Origin: Pseudorhizobium flavum
GTDB lineage: Bacteria > Pseudomonadota > Alphaproteobacteria > Rhizobiales > Rhizobiaceae
Length of the DNA: 64,000 nucleotides
Reading direction: 5' to 3'
Assembly: GCF_902502825.2 (NCBI RefSeq)
Contig: NZ_LR723670.1
Span: forward strand, 1,364,001 to 1,428,000
Made by a program: the position numbers and the translations under genes. Below are positions 37,444 through 49,021 of the stretch, piece after piece; position 1 is the first letter of the stretch; each line of letters starts with the position of its first letter. The notes under the pieces are model-generated. The model saw nothing but the letters and a program-made list of their open reading frames with translations, was not told the DNA's origin and did not search any database.

Positions 37444-37498
37444 GGAATTTCCTTGATCGGGATCAACCAAAACGCTTTGTTGTGGCCCGATGAATTCC
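37444..37498 (+). other. Long imperfect stem-loop upstream of metY
   Basis: GGAATT (37444) pairs with AATTCC (37493-37498), ATCGGG with CCCGAT, CAAC with GTTG and AAA with TTT, giving 19 base pairs around loop ACGC. It ends three bases before the ribosome site of metY. It overlaps the FNR-box palindrome, so part of the pairing comes from that. Confidence 0.4.
37453..37466 (-). promoter_or_regulatory. Perfect FNR/FixK box between DUF6455 and metY
   Basis: TTGATCGGGATCAA is a perfect inverted repeat and fits TTGAT-N4-ATCAA at all ten positions. Reading toward the DUF6455 gene, a -10-like TAGCCT begins 21 bases after the box and the start codon follows about 31 bases later, as for a class II site. 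Toward metY the spacing would leave almost no leader. Confidence 0.7.
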
Positions 37499-37514
37499 GC
37501 AGGAGGAGGACGAC

Positions 37515-38798
37515 ATGACCACGCAAAATCCCGGCTTCGCAACGCTGGCCGTTCACGCGGGCGCCCAGCCCGACCCGACCACCGGGGCCAGGGCGACGCC
37601 CATCTACCAGACGACCTCCTTCGTCTTTAATGATGCGGATCATGCGGCGGCTCTCTTCGGTCTACAGCAGTTCGGCAATATCTACACCCGCATCATGAAT
37701 CCGACGCAGGCGGTCCTGGAGGAGCGTGTTGCGGCACTGGAAGGCGGTACGGCCGCACTGGCCGTGGCGTCCGGACATGCGGCGCAGATGCTCGTCTTCC
37801 ACACGATCATGAAGCCCGGCGACAACTTCATCGCTGCCCGCAAGCTCTATGGCGGCTCGATCAACCAGTTCGGCCATGCATTCAAGAATTTTGGATGGGA
37901 GGTGCGCTGGGCCGATCCTGCTGATCCGGAGAGCTTTGCGAGCCTGGTCGACGAGCGCACCAAGGGCGTCTTCATCGAAAGCCTCGCCAATCCGGGCGGT
38001 ACCTTCGTCGATATTGCGGCCATCGCCGATGTCGCGCACCGCCACGGCTTGCCGCTGATCGTCGATAACACGATGGCCAGCCCCTATCTCCTTCGTCCGC
38101 TGGAGCACGGCGCGGATCTCGTCATCCACTCGCTCACCAAATTCCTTGGCGGCCACGGCAATTCAATGGGCGGCATTATAGTCGACGGCGGCACCTTCGA
38201 CTGGTCGGCATCCGGCAAGTATCCCATGCTCTCGGAACCGCGGCCGGAATATGCCGGCGTCGTGCTGCACCAGACCTTTGGCAATATCGCCTTCGCGATC
38301 GCCTGCCGGGTGCTGGGCCTTCGCGATCTCGGCGCGGCCATTTCCCCCTTCAACGCCTTCATGATCCTGACCGGCATTGAGACGCTTCCGCTGCGCATGC
38401 AGCGCCATTGCGACAATGCTTTGGCGGTCGCCAAATGGCTGAAGGGGCACGACAAGGTCGCGTGGGTGAACTATGCCGGTCTGGAGGACGATCCCAACAA
38501 CGCCCTTCAGCGTCGCTATTCGCCAAAGGGTGCGGGTGCCGTGTTCACCTTCGGGCTAAGGGGGGGCTACGACGCGGGCAAGGCCTTCGTGGAGGGCCTG
38601 CAGATGTTCTCGCATCTCGCCAACATCGGAGACACCCGCTCGCTCGTCATCCATCCGGCCTCGACGACGCACCGCCAGCTTTCGGAAGAACAGCAAGTCG
38701 CCGCAGGTGCCGGCCCGGACGTGGTGCGCCTGTCGATCGGCATCGAGGACCAGTCGGACATCATCGCCGACCTCGAGCAGTCGCTCGCGAAGATCTGA
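37515..38798 (+). CDS. metY: O-acetylhomoserine sulfhydrylase family enzyme
   Basis: PLP enzyme that makes homocysteine from O-acetylhomoserine and sulfide. The 427-residue length and MetY-type blocks (TLAVHAGAQPDPTTGARATPIYQTTSF, GKYPMLSEPRPEY and KGAGAVFTFGLRGG) distinguish it from MetB/MetZ. The PLP lysine is Lys209 in HSLTKFLGGHG. Ribosome site AGGAGGAGG. I found no SAM-II riboswitch in the leader. A cupin gene follows at five bases. Confidence 0.93.
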   Translation: MTTQNPGFATLAVHAGAQPDPTTGARATPIYQTTSFVFNDADHAAALFGLQQFGNIYTRIMNPTQAVLEERVAALEGGTAALAVASGHAAQMLVFHTIMKPGDNFIAARKLYGGSINQFGHAFKNFGWEVRWADPADPESFASLVDERTKGVFIESLANPGGTFVDIAAIADVAHRHGLPLIVDNTMASPYLLRPLEHGADLVIHSLTKFLGGHGNSMGGIIVDGGTFDWSASGKYPMLSEPRPEYAGVVLHQTFGNIAFAIACRVLGLRDLGAAISPFNAFMILTGIETLPLRMQRHCDNALAVAKWLKGHDKVAWVNYAGLEDDPNNALQRRYSPKGAGAVFTFGLRGGYDAGKAFVEGLQMFSHLANIGDTRSLVIHPASTTHRQLSEEQQVAAGAGPDVVRLSIGIEDQSDIIADLEQSLAKI

Positions 38799-38803
38799 GG
38801 GCC

Positions 38804-39148
38804 ATGTCCGCCGCGCTCCGCTTCGACCTGTCTTCGATCAAGCCGGAGGAGGGCGCTCCGGCGCCCGACCGGCTGATTTCGGGTGATCCGAGGTTCCGAA
38901 CCTGGAATCTTGAGGAGGCGGAGGGCGGCCTTTATGCCGGCGTCTGGGAATCGACGCCGGGGAAGTGGCGGATCACCTACGAGGAGTGGGAGTATTTCCA
39001 CATCCTCGAGGGATATTCGATCGTTACGGAGGAAGGAGGGGAAGCCTTCCACCTCCGGGCGGGCGATCGCCTCGTTCTCAGACCCGGCTTCAAGGGAAGC
39101 TGGGAAGTCGTTGAAACGACTCGCAAGGACTATGTGATCAGGCTCTGA
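38804..39148 (+). CDS. Cupin domain protein (Cupin_3 type)
   Basis: 114-residue single cupin barrel of the DUF861 group. Typical blocks are GVWESTPGKWRITYEEWEYFHILEGYSIVTEEGG and FHLRAGDRLVLRPGFKGSWEVVETTRKDYVI. Only one His of the usual metal set is evident, so it may bind a ligand without catalysis. It begins five bases after metY and is probably cotranscribed. No specific role can be given. Confidence 0.88.
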   Translation: MSAALRFDLSSIKPEEGAPAPDRLISGDPRFRTWNLEEAEGGLYAGVWESTPGKWRITYEEWEYFHILEGYSIVTEEGGEAFHLRAGDRLVLRPGFKGSWEVVETTRKDYVIRL

Positions 39149-40396
39149 TCACCACGCCAGATCAAGCCGCTCCAGGCCGTGGAAGTGATAGACATCCTTC
39201 ACGCGCGGGGTCTCGACCATCCTGAGGCCGGGAAGGCGGCGGAAGAGGATCGGCAGCACCGTATTGAGCTCCAGCCGGGCGAGCGGCGCCCCGATGCAGA
39301 AATGGATGCCGGCACCGAAGGAGAGGTTGGGCGCCTCCTGCCGCTCCGGGTTGAAGACCAGCGGCTCGGCGAACTTGTCCGGATCGAGATTGGCGGCGGC
39401 GAGAATGAGGCTCACCTTGTCCCCGCGCTTGAGGAAAACGCCGTCCACCTCGACGTCCTCCAGAGCCCAGCGCTGGAAGATGTGGACGGGAGCGCAGATG
39501 CGTAGCGTCTCCTCGACCGTCCGCTCCGTCACCGCCTCATCACGAAACATTTCCGCAGGTGGAAGGCCGCTCTCCAGGATGACGCTCACGGAATTTCCGA
39601 TTTGGTGGACGGTCGCCTCGTGGCCGGCATTGAGGAGCACGATCGTAGTGGAGACCAACTCGTCCTCGCTCAGATATTGCCCCTTGTGCTCCGTATGGAT
39701 CATGTGGCTCAGCAGATCGTCGCGCGGCGCGTTCCGGCGCTCTGCAATCAGCGTCTTCACGTAGTCAGCGAATTCCCGCGCCGAGCGGTCGGCGGCCAGC
39801 TCGTCCTCGCGGGTCCGCTTGAACATGTACATGCCGACATAGTCGTGGCTCCATTTCAGGAGCTGCGGACCCATATCGTCGGGAATGCCGATCATCCGCG
39901 CGATCATCGTCACGGGAATGATGTCGGCAAAGGAGGAAAGGAGTTCAGTCTTTCCGTCCTTCTCAAACCCGTCAATCAGTCGCTCCGCCAGTGCGGCGAT
40001 CTCCGGCCGTAGTCGCTCGATGTGGCGGGACACGAACGCGCGGTTGACAAGCGTCCTGAGCCGCGTGTGCTCCGGCGGCTCGATCTCGAGCAGCGAATGG
40101 CGCTCGGCAAGGTCGAAGTTCGCCAGATGCGGCTGCGGTTCCGGCAGCCCCAGTTCCTCGCGGCTGGCAATGTGGAGTATCTGCCGGCCGAACCGACGGT
40201 CGCGGAGCAGTGCGTTGACGTGGTCATAGCCGGTGAAGAACCACTGCCTCTGCTCCTCCCAATAGAAGGTGGGGCAGTGCTCGTGAAGCGCTGCATAGAC
40301 GCGGTTCGGGTCGCCGTAGAAAGTTGGGTTCCGCCCATTGAGCGAGACGCGGCGGGTGGCGGGATCGATGTGGAGGAAGGAGGGGATGTCGGTCAT
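39149..40396 (-). CDS. Bacterial cytochrome P450 with Ala in place of the I-helix Thr
   Basis: 415-residue soluble P450. Heme ligand Cys367 lies in SFGAGIHFCIGAPLARLE, and the ExxR motif is E296-R299. The I-helix reads LLNAGHEATV: the acidic residue is present but the conserved Thr that usually relays protons to oxygen is Ala261, as in P450eryF. It may hydroxylate a lipid or secondary metabolite; no ferredoxin partner gene is nearby. It abuts the cupin gene end-to-end and follows ggt by 46 bases on the same strand. Confidence 0.93.
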   Translation of the reverse strand: MTDIPSFLHIDPATRRVSLNGRNPTFYGDPNRVYAALHEHCPTFYWEEQRQWFFTGYDHVNALLRDRRFGRQILHIASREELGLPEPQPHLANFDLAERHSLLEIEPPEHTRLRTLVNRAFVSRHIERLRPEIAALAERLIDGFEKDGKTELLSSFADIIPVTMIARMIGIPDDMGPQLLKWSHDYVGMYMFKRTREDELAADRSAREFADYVKTLIAERRNAPRDDLLSHMIHTEHKGQYLSEDELVSTTIVLLNAGHEATVHQIGNSVSVILESGLPPAEMFRDEAVTERTVEETLRICAPVHIFQRWALEDVEVDGVFLKRGDKVSLILAAANLDPDKFAEPLVFNPERQEAPNLSFGAGIHFCIGAPLARLELNTVLPILFRRLPGLRMVETPRVKDVYHFHGLERLDLAW

Positions 40397-40442
40397 GGCC
40401 AGACGCCTACCGCAATCTCTCAACCTCCGAAAGAGCCTCGGA

Positions 40443-42200
40443 CTACTCCCCGAGTGCCACGCCCTCGCGCCTCGGGTCGGCACTACCGGCAAGACCGTCG
40501 GGCGTCAGCTCAATCACGTGGAGACCGGAGGTCATGTCGCCGAGCTTCACCTCGTAGCCCAGTGTCTTGAGCGGCCCGGCCAGATCTTCCGCCCAGGTGC
40601 CGGCTTCCAGGTCGTAGGTACCGAAGCGGTTGACGAGATGCGGCATGGCGACGATCTCCTCCACCGGCATCTGCCAGTCGATATAGGCAATGAGGGCCTG
40701 GGCCACATAGCCGATGATCTGGCTGCCGCCGGGCGAGCCGATTGCGAGAAGTGGCTTGCCGTCCTTCATCACGATCGTCGGCGCCATGGAGGAGCGCGGC
40801 CGTTTCCCAGGCTCCACGCGGTTGGCGACCGGTACTCCGGCATTGTGGGTCTTGAAGGAGAAGTCGGTCAGTTCATTGTTGAGCAGGAAGCCGTTGGTCA
40901 TCAACCGCGAGCCGAAGCCATTCTCGATCGTGGTCGTCATGGAGACGACGTTGCCGTCGGCATCGACGATGGAAAAATGGCTGGTCGAGGGAAGTTCGAT
41001 GGCCTCTCCATCGCCGAAGAGAAGCGCGTGATCCCATTCCGGCTCCCCGGCCTTGACGGCATCTGGAGCAAGCGCCTTGTCGGCGTCCAGCAGGGACGCT
41101 CGTTCAGCCAGATATTCCTTCGAAAGCAGGCCCTTGATCGGCGCCGGCACGAAATCGGTGTCGGCGAGGTAGCGCTCGCGATCGGCGAAGGCGAGCCGCT
41201 GTGCGTCGCCGATCACCCGCCAGCTCTCCGGGTTCCGCGGCCCGAGGCCACGCAGGTCGAAGTTCTCCAGAACGCCCAGCATCTGCCCTACGGCGATGCC
41301 GCCCGAGGAGGGCGGTCCCATGCCGCAGATGTCGAGCGCTCTGTAGGTGATGCAGACGGCTTCGCGCTCCTCGATGCGATAGTTTGCCAAATCCGAGAGC
41401 GAGAGGACGCCCGGGTTACCCGTCGCCTCCTGTACCGTCTTGACGATCGCTTCGGCAATGGCGCCCTCGTAGAAGGCTTCTGCGCCGCCAGCGGCGATCG
41501 CCCTCAATGTCTCAGCATAGGGCTCGTTCTTCAGGACACTCCCGGCCTTCATCGGCGCGCCGGCTTCGTCGAAGAAGTAGCTCGTGGTGCTCTCATAGGT
41601 CTTCAGCTTGTCGCCTTCTGCTGCGACGAGCGAGGCCAGGCGGGGGGAGACCTCGAAGCCTTCGGAAGCCAGTTTGATGGCCGGGTCGAGCAGCCCGGGC
41701 CACTCGGATGTGCCAAGCCGCGAATGAACCTCGTGCATCAGCTTGACTGTGCCCGGCGTGCCCACGGATCGTCCCCCGACCACGGCATCCATGAATTTCA
41801 GCGGCTGTCCCTGATCGTCCAGGAAGAGCTTCGGTGTCGCCTCCATCGGGGCCGTCTCTCGCCCGTCGAACGTGGTGATCTTGCCGGATGATGCGTCGTA
41901 GTAGACGAGGAAGGCACCGCCACCGAGGCCGGAGCTCTGCGGCTCCACAAGGCCGAGCACGGTCTGCACGGCGACCATGGCGTCAATTGCGTTTCCGCCA
42001 TCAGCCAGTACGTCTCGCCCGGCTTCTGCAGCGAGAGGGTTGGCGACGGCGACCATGAACCGCTTTGCCTCCGCCCGTTCGGCTGTCGCCGTTCGCGTAG
42101 CCGCCTCTGGTGCAAGGACGTCGGACGCCTGTTGCGCGGAGGGTGAACCGGTTGTGAGCAGAAGGCTCAGAATGATGCCTGATAGGCGAAGTGACTGCAT
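40443..42200 (-). CDS. ggt: Gamma-glutamyltransferase
   Basis: Periplasmic N-terminal nucleophile hydrolase that cleaves or transfers the gamma-glutamyl group of glutathione. The 585-residue precursor has a signal peptide (cleavage near SAQQ, about residue 23) and self-processes at Thr406 in LPSTSHFSIVD. Other motifs are SSGLGGGAFLVYYD, GPPSSGGIAVGQ and the substrate loop RPRSSMAPTIV with SPGGSQIIGYV. Both large and small subunits are intact. Confidence 0.95.
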   Translation of the reverse strand: MQSLRLSGIILSLLLTTGSPSAQQASDVLAPEAATRTATAERAEAKRFMVAVANPLAAEAGRDVLADGGNAIDAMVAVQTVLGLVEPQSSGLGGGAFLVYYDASSGKITTFDGRETAPMEATPKLFLDDQGQPLKFMDAVVGGRSVGTPGTVKLMHEVHSRLGTSEWPGLLDPAIKLASEGFEVSPRLASLVAAEGDKLKTYESTTSYFFDEAGAPMKAGSVLKNEPYAETLRAIAAGGAEAFYEGAIAEAIVKTVQEATGNPGVLSLSDLANYRIEEREAVCITYRALDICGMGPPSSGGIAVGQMLGVLENFDLRGLGPRNPESWRVIGDAQRLAFADRERYLADTDFVPAPIKGLLSKEYLAERASLLDADKALAPDAVKAGEPEWDHALLFGDGEAIELPSTSHFSIVDADGNVVSMTTTIENGFGSRLMTNGFLLNNELTDFSFKTHNAGVPVANRVEPGKRPRSSMAPTIVMKDGKPLLAIGSPGGSQIIGYVAQALIAYIDWQMPVEEIVAMPHLVNRFGTYDLEAGTWAEDLAGPLKTLGYEVKLGDMTSGLHVIELTPDGLAGSADPRREGVALGE

Positions 42201-42301
42201 GTCGTGCTCCCGCCGTTGGCCATCGATGGCGATCGCTGGCTACCCGCATGTCCTGGGAGGATGTGGGGCCCGAACCGATGGCGGCAAGAGGTGACGTGCT
42301 A

Positions 42302-43555
42302 TCAGGATGTCGCCACCGCACTCAGTCGCCTGAGCGTCGCGACCTGTTCGCTCGCGTGGATCTCGAGCGCCATCTCATGCCTGGTAAGCATTGCCGCCGA
42401 GGGAATGATCGTTGCCGCGTTGCCTTGCTCCACCGCCGTGCAGTTCCTGCCCGCCGCTTTTGCAGCGTAGAGAGCGCGATCTGCTGCGCTGAGAAGGTGG
42501 TCGAGATCTGCCTCGGCTGCCGGCTTCAGCGCGATGCCCACGCTGACCGTGACGCCGAAACGATGCTCGCCTGCAGAGAGTGTCTGAAGGGCAAGCGTCA
42601 TCCTGAGCCCTTCTGCGATGCTGGCTGCCTCCACCATGTCGGCCACCCGTAGAACCGAGGCGAATTCCTCACCGCCCATGCGCCCGAAGGCGCCGCGGGG
42701 AGTAAGCGAAATCGAGGCAAGACGGGAGAAGGCGACCAGAACGCCGTCGCCTGCCTGATGGCCGTAGCGGTCGTTGATCTGCTTGAAATTGTCGATGTCG
42801 AAATGCAGGAGAGCGACCAGAGGCTTTTCCGGGACGACGGACGAACACCGCGCCTGGAATTCGTCGATCAGGCCCCGTCGATTGAGGATGCCGGTCAGCG
42901 GATCCGTCGAGGCGAGCGCCTTCAGCCGTTCCTCGGATCGCTCGGTCATCATCTGCGCTCCTGTCAGCACCGCGGCGACGAAGCAGAAGGCCCCGGGTAG
43001 CAGCACGAAGGCAGGCGAGGGCATGGTCGAGAAGGAGGTCGCGACCGACAGTGCGGCCATGGCAGCATTTGTCAGGCTGGAGGCGATGTGGATGCCGAGA
43101 ACGCCGGCCAGCAGCCGTCTCGCCCAGGTGCGCCCGCTACGGATGTGCAGGACGATGGCGATGAACATGGCAAAGCCGATGCTGGCGGCGACGTTGTAGA
43201 GGATGACCCTGGCGCTGAAGTCCTCGCGGATGAAGGGAAGAAGCATCCCACCGACCCAGATTAGGGCAGGAATGGCGATATAGGGGTCTAACCGTTTCCC
43301 ATCGAACTGTTGCATGCCACCGATCAGCAGCCCGATCGACGCGAGCAGCATCGTGTTTGCGATCTCGACCGACAGGAATGTCGCGATCTGTCCGCGCAGG
43401 CCCACCAGCAATAGTCCGCCGGCGAGCAGGGCAAAGGCGAAGCTCCAGCTCAACTTGAACATCTGGCTGCGGTCACGCATCCACCAAACGAAGAGAAGGA
43501 GGCTCAGCGTTGTTGCCTGCGCTGCCCAAACGACCAGACCGGTCAAGATGTCCAT
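42302..43555 (-). CDS. Membrane diguanylate cyclase (GGEEF) without an I-site
   Basis: 417-residue protein with six or seven membrane helices in residues 1-200 and a cytoplasmic GGDEF domain. The signature is GRMGGEEF, preceded by STDPLTGILNRRGLI and DIDNFKQINDRYGHQAGD, so it should make c-di-GMP. The RxxD feedback site at positions -9 to -6 from GGEEF reads T-P-R-G, so product inhibition is probably absent. There is no separate sensory domain beyond the membrane part. It could feed the surface polysaccharide locus. Confidence 0.92.
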   Translation of the reverse strand: MDILTGLVVWAAQATTLSLLLFVWWMRDRSQMFKLSWSFAFALLAGGLLLVGLRGQIATFLSVEIANTMLLASIGLLIGGMQQFDGKRLDPYIAIPALIWVGGMLLPFIREDFSARVILYNVAASIGFAMFIAIVLHIRSGRTWARRLLAGVLGIHIASSLTNAAMAALSVATSFSTMPSPAFVLLPGAFCFVAAVLTGAQMMTERSEERLKALASTDPLTGILNRRGLIDEFQARCSSVVPEKPLVALLHFDIDNFKQINDRYGHQAGDGVLVAFSRLASISLTPRGAFGRMGGEEFASVLRVADMVEAASIAEGLRMTLALQTLSAGEHRFGVTVSVGIALKPAAEADLDHLLSAADRALYAAKAAGRNCTAVEQGNAATIIPSAAMLTRHEMALEIHASEQVATLRRLSAVATS

Positions 43556-43779
43556 CTCCAGATCCCTCTTCAGCCTCTGTGCTGCCAGCTATAGCCGCCA
43601 CTGTTTAAGGACGTGTTGCCGAAGCCTCGATCGGGCGCATTGTGCGTTCAGATTCAGTTTACCACGTTCCGGGACAAAGCTGTGGTAGGCGCTCGCCGCG
43701 TACAGTCGGACCGCCATTGAGCCGCAAGATTGGTTACAAGGCACACAGCCCGGATGGTTAAGGATAACGCCGCCGCCGT

Positions 43780-43824
43780 CTTGAAGTGCCGGGTGTTGAC
43801 ACTCTATGTAGGGGTTGACCTATT
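43780..43824 (+). promoter_or_regulatory. Candidate promoter region of clpP
   Basis: This lies in the 320-base gap between the cyclase gene and clpP, where I see no other gene. CTTGAA (43780) with CTATGT after 18 bases resembles a heat-shock sigma-32 promoter, and TTGACA (43796) with CCTATT after 17 bases resembles a housekeeping one. Both are imperfect at -10 and either could drive clpP. Confidence 0.35.
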
Positions 43825-43875
43825 CCATCTGATTCTGGGGCTTCCCCCTCCGGAAAAGCGTGACAAAGGACTGAC

Positions 43876-44508
43876 ATGAGAAATCCCGTCGATACTGCCA
43901 TGGCTCTGGTGCCGATGGTCGTCGAGCAGACCAATCGCGGCGAGCGGTCGTACGACATCTACTCGCGGCTCTTGAAGGAACGCATCATCTTCCTGACGGG
44001 GCCGGTGGAAGATCACATGGCGTCCCTGGTTTGTGCCCAGCTTCTCTTTCTCGAGGCGGAGAACCCCAAGAAGGAGATCGCGCTCTATATCAACTCGCCG
44101 GGTGGCGTCGTGACTGCCGGCATGGCGATCTACGACACCATGCAATTCATCAGACCCGCCGTCTCGACCCTGTGCATCGGTCAGGCTGCGTCCATGGGCT
44201 CGCTGCTGCTTGCAGCCGGTGAGAAAGGCATGCGGTTTGCGACTCCGAACTCCCGCATCATGGTCCACCAGCCTTCGGGTGGCTTCCAGGGGCAGGCATC
44301 GGACATCGAACGCCATGCTCGTGACATATTGAAAATGAAGAGACGCCTCAACGAAGTCTACGAGAAGCATACCGGGCGGACCTACGAGGAAGTCGAAAAG
44401 ACGCTCGATCGCGACCACTTCATGGATGCTGATGAGGCCAAGGAGTGGGGCGTGATCGACAAGATCCTTACCTCGCGGCAGGAACTCGAAGGCGGTTCCG
44501 CGGATTGA
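43876..44508 (+). CDS. clpP: ATP-dependent Clp protease proteolytic subunit
   Basis: Tetradecameric serine protease core that degrades proteins unfolded by ClpX or ClpA. The 210-residue protein has the full triad Ser106 (AASMGS), His131 (MVHQPSGG) and Asp180 (LDRD), with spacings equal to those of E. coli ClpP. A short N-terminal propeptide is likely removed. Followed by clpX. Confidence 0.98.
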   Translation: MRNPVDTAMALVPMVVEQTNRGERSYDIYSRLLKERIIFLTGPVEDHMASLVCAQLLFLEAENPKKEIALYINSPGGVVTAGMAIYDTMQFIRPAVSTLCIGQAASMGSLLLAAGEKGMRFATPNSRIMVHQPSGGFQGQASDIERHARDILKMKRRLNEVYEKHTGRTYEEVEKTLDRDHFMDADEAKEWGVIDKILTSRQELEGGSAD

Positions 44509-44781
44509 GGTAATGCCGACTTACCGGCGCTGTCACCCCTATGTTACAAAGGCAGGGGTTTCGCGACCATCGGAAACCGGTATTAGTACTTGTTAATGCT
44601 GTGTAGAGCTTTGCTGCATAGCATTCGTTGATGGGGGTTCGTTGCCGCCGAGAAGGAGATGCCTCCGGAACGGTAGAGTACCCCAGGCAAAGCCGGCACA
44701 TCATACCGGGTGGTTCCGGTGCCGGCCAATGAGTGGACCGCTCCCGGCAACGGGAAGGCGGAGTGCTGGAAGGAAAGTGAT

Positions 44782-46059
44782 ATGAGCAAAGTCAGCGGCA
44801 GCAACGGCGGCGACTCCAAGAATACTCTCTATTGTTCGTTCTGCGGCAAGAGCCAGCACGAAGTCCGCAAGCTGATCGCCGGTCCGACGGTGTTCATCTG
44901 CGATGAGTGCGTCGAGCTCTGCATGGACATTATCCGGGAAGAGAACAAGTCTTCCATGGTGAAGTCGCGCGACGGCGTGCCGACACCGCAGGACATCATC
45001 AAGGTCCTCGACGAATACGTGATCGGTCAGCAGCAGGCCAAGCGCATCCTCTCGGTCGCCGTGCACAACCACTACAAGCGGTTGGCCCATGCCTCGAAGG
45101 GCGGTGAAGTCGAGCTCGCGAAATCGAACATCATGCTGGTCGGCCCGACCGGCTGCGGTAAGACCTATCTTGCCCAGACGCTCGCCCGCATCATCGACGT
45201 CCCCTTCACCATGGCGGACGCCACGACCCTGACGGAAGCCGGTTATGTGGGTGAGGATGTCGAGAACATCATCCTGAAGCTCCTTCAGGCGGCCGACTAC
45301 AATGTCGAGCGCGCCCAGCGCGGTATCGTCTACATCGACGAGGTCGACAAGATCTCCCGCAAGTCCGACAACCCCTCGATCACCCGCGACGTGTCGGGCG
45401 AGGGCGTCCAGCAGGCGCTTCTGAAGATCATGGAAGGCACGGTTGCATCCGTACCCCCGCAGGGTGGCCGCAAGCATCCGCAGCAGGAATTCCTGCAGGT
45501 GGATACGACGAACATCCTGTTCATCTGCGGTGGCGCCTTTGCCGGCCTCGACAAGATCATCTCCGCCCGTGGCGAGAAGACCTCGATCGGCTTCGGCGCG
45601 ACGGTGAAGGCTGAAGACGATCGCCGCGTCGGCGAAGTCCTGCGTGAACTGGAGCCGGAAGATCTGGTCAAGTTTGGCCTCATCCCGGAATTCATCGGCC
45701 GTCTGCCGGTTCTGGCAACGCTCGAGGACCTGGACGAGGATGCGCTGATCCAGATCCTGTCCGAGCCGAAGAACGCGCTGGTGAAGCAGTATCAGCGCCT
45801 GTTCGAGATGGAAGACGTGGAACTCACCTTCCACGAGGACGCTCTGCGCGAGATCGCCCGCAAGGCCATCACCCGCAAGACCGGCGCCCGCGGACTTCGT
45901 TCGATCATGGAGAAGATCCTGCTCGACACCATGTTCGAACTGCCGGCGCTGGAAGGCGTTCGTGAAGTCGTCATTTCCGACGATGTCGTGAAGGGCAGTG
46001 CCCGTCCTCTCTACATCTATGCCGAACGGCAGGAGGAAAAGGCGAACGTGTCCGCCTGA
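44782..46059 (+). CDS. clpX: Clp protease ATP-binding subunit ClpX
   Basis: AAA+ unfoldase that feeds ClpP. The 425-residue protein starts with a zinc-binding domain (YCSFCG and [10 protein letters not shown]), then Walker A GPTGCGKT, Walker [10 protein letters not shown], pore loop GYVGEDVE and the IGF loop KTSIGFGA for docking to ClpP, and an arginine finger region [14 protein letters not shown] 44782 is preferred over GTG 44710 by homology. A terminator follows. Confidence 0.98.
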   Translation: MSKVSGSNGGDSKNTLYCSFCGKSQHEVRKLIAGPTVFICDECVELCMDIIREENKSSMVKSRDGVPTPQDIIKVLDEYVIGQQQAKRILSVAVHNHYKRLAHASKGGEVELAKSNIMLVGPTGCGKTYLAQTLARIIDVPFTMADATTLTEAGYVGEDVENIILKLLQAADYNVERAQRGIVYIDEVDKISRKSDNPSITRDVSGEGVQQALLKIMEGTVASVPPQGGRKHPQQEFLQVDTTNILFICGGAFAGLDKIISARGEKTSIGFGATVKAEDDRRVGEVLRELEPEDLVKFGLIPEFIGRLPVLATLEDLDEDALIQILSEPKNALVKQYQRLFEMEDVELTFHEDALREIARKAITRKTGARGLRSIMEKILLDTMFELPALEGVREVVISDDVVKGSARPLYIYAERQEEKANVSA

Positions 46060-46077
46060 GAAGGCAACGATCGTTTC

Positions 46078-46104
46078 AAAAGAGGCCCCTCGCGGGCCTC
46101 TTTT
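46078..46104 (+). terminator. Terminator of clpX
   Basis: AAAAGAGGCCC and GGGCCTCTTTT form an 11-bp stem with loop CTCGC, 18 bases after the clpX stop. It separates clpX from lon. Confidence 0.88.
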
Positions 46105-46312
46105 CCGTTCTGTAGCCTGTTTCACAGCCAGCGCCTTTTTGATCCTGCGCATTGTGCTTCGCTTGGATCCGTTTAGTAGCTATGAATGAGGTTTAGGAAT
46201 CGGCGAACCTGCTTGCACATGCGCGAACGGCTCCCGCGTTTCCCGCGTCCGGCGTAACCCGCGTCTCCAATGTCCCGGTGCCTTGCCAGCAGGGGGCAAA
46301 CGGTGAACGAGG

Positions 46313-46341
46313 CTTGAAATCAACAGTCTCACTCTCCACTT
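46313..46341 (+). promoter_or_regulatory. Heat-shock (RpoH-type) promoter for lon
   Basis: CTTGAA at 46313 is followed by exactly 17 bases and CCACTT, close to the rhizobial RpoH consensus CTTGAA-N17-CCANAT. The start of lon is about 66 bases downstream of the expected start point. The rest of the 354-base clpX-lon gap shows no gene. Confidence 0.55.
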
Positions 46342-46413
46342 TGGGCTCAAGTGGACGGCCCGGATAACAGGTCTGGGGACGAATCCCGGCAACGGGATAT
46401 GAAAGGAAGAAGA

Positions 46414-48834
<2,421 letters not shown>

Positions 48835-48861
48835 GCTTATGCCAAATTGGCACGCTTACTG

Positions 48862-48890
48862 AAAAAAGCCGGCTTCCCGCCGGCTTTTTT
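48862..48890 (+). terminator. Terminator of lon
   Basis: AAAAAAGCCGGC, loop TTCCC, GCCGGCTTTTTT is a near-ideal intrinsic terminator 27 bases after the lon stop. Confidence 0.92.
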
Positions 48891-49021
48891 GGTGAAAATG
48901 AAGCGTTGCCCCTTGTTTTTCAGGCTATAGCGAGGCTTGTGGCTTGCGAAGGCCTGACGGGTATTTAATGTCGGGCCGGATAACTTGAGTCGTTTCAATA
49001 CCATTTGAAAGGGGTGGAAAC

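Noticed and set aside
37401..37514. SAM-II riboswitch before metY
   Set aside because: The leader lacks the conserved SAM-II pseudoknot sequence; only a simple long hairpin is present.
40338..41891. 517-aa open frame antisense to ggt
   Set aside because: It lacks domains; ggt on the opposite strand carries all family motifs.
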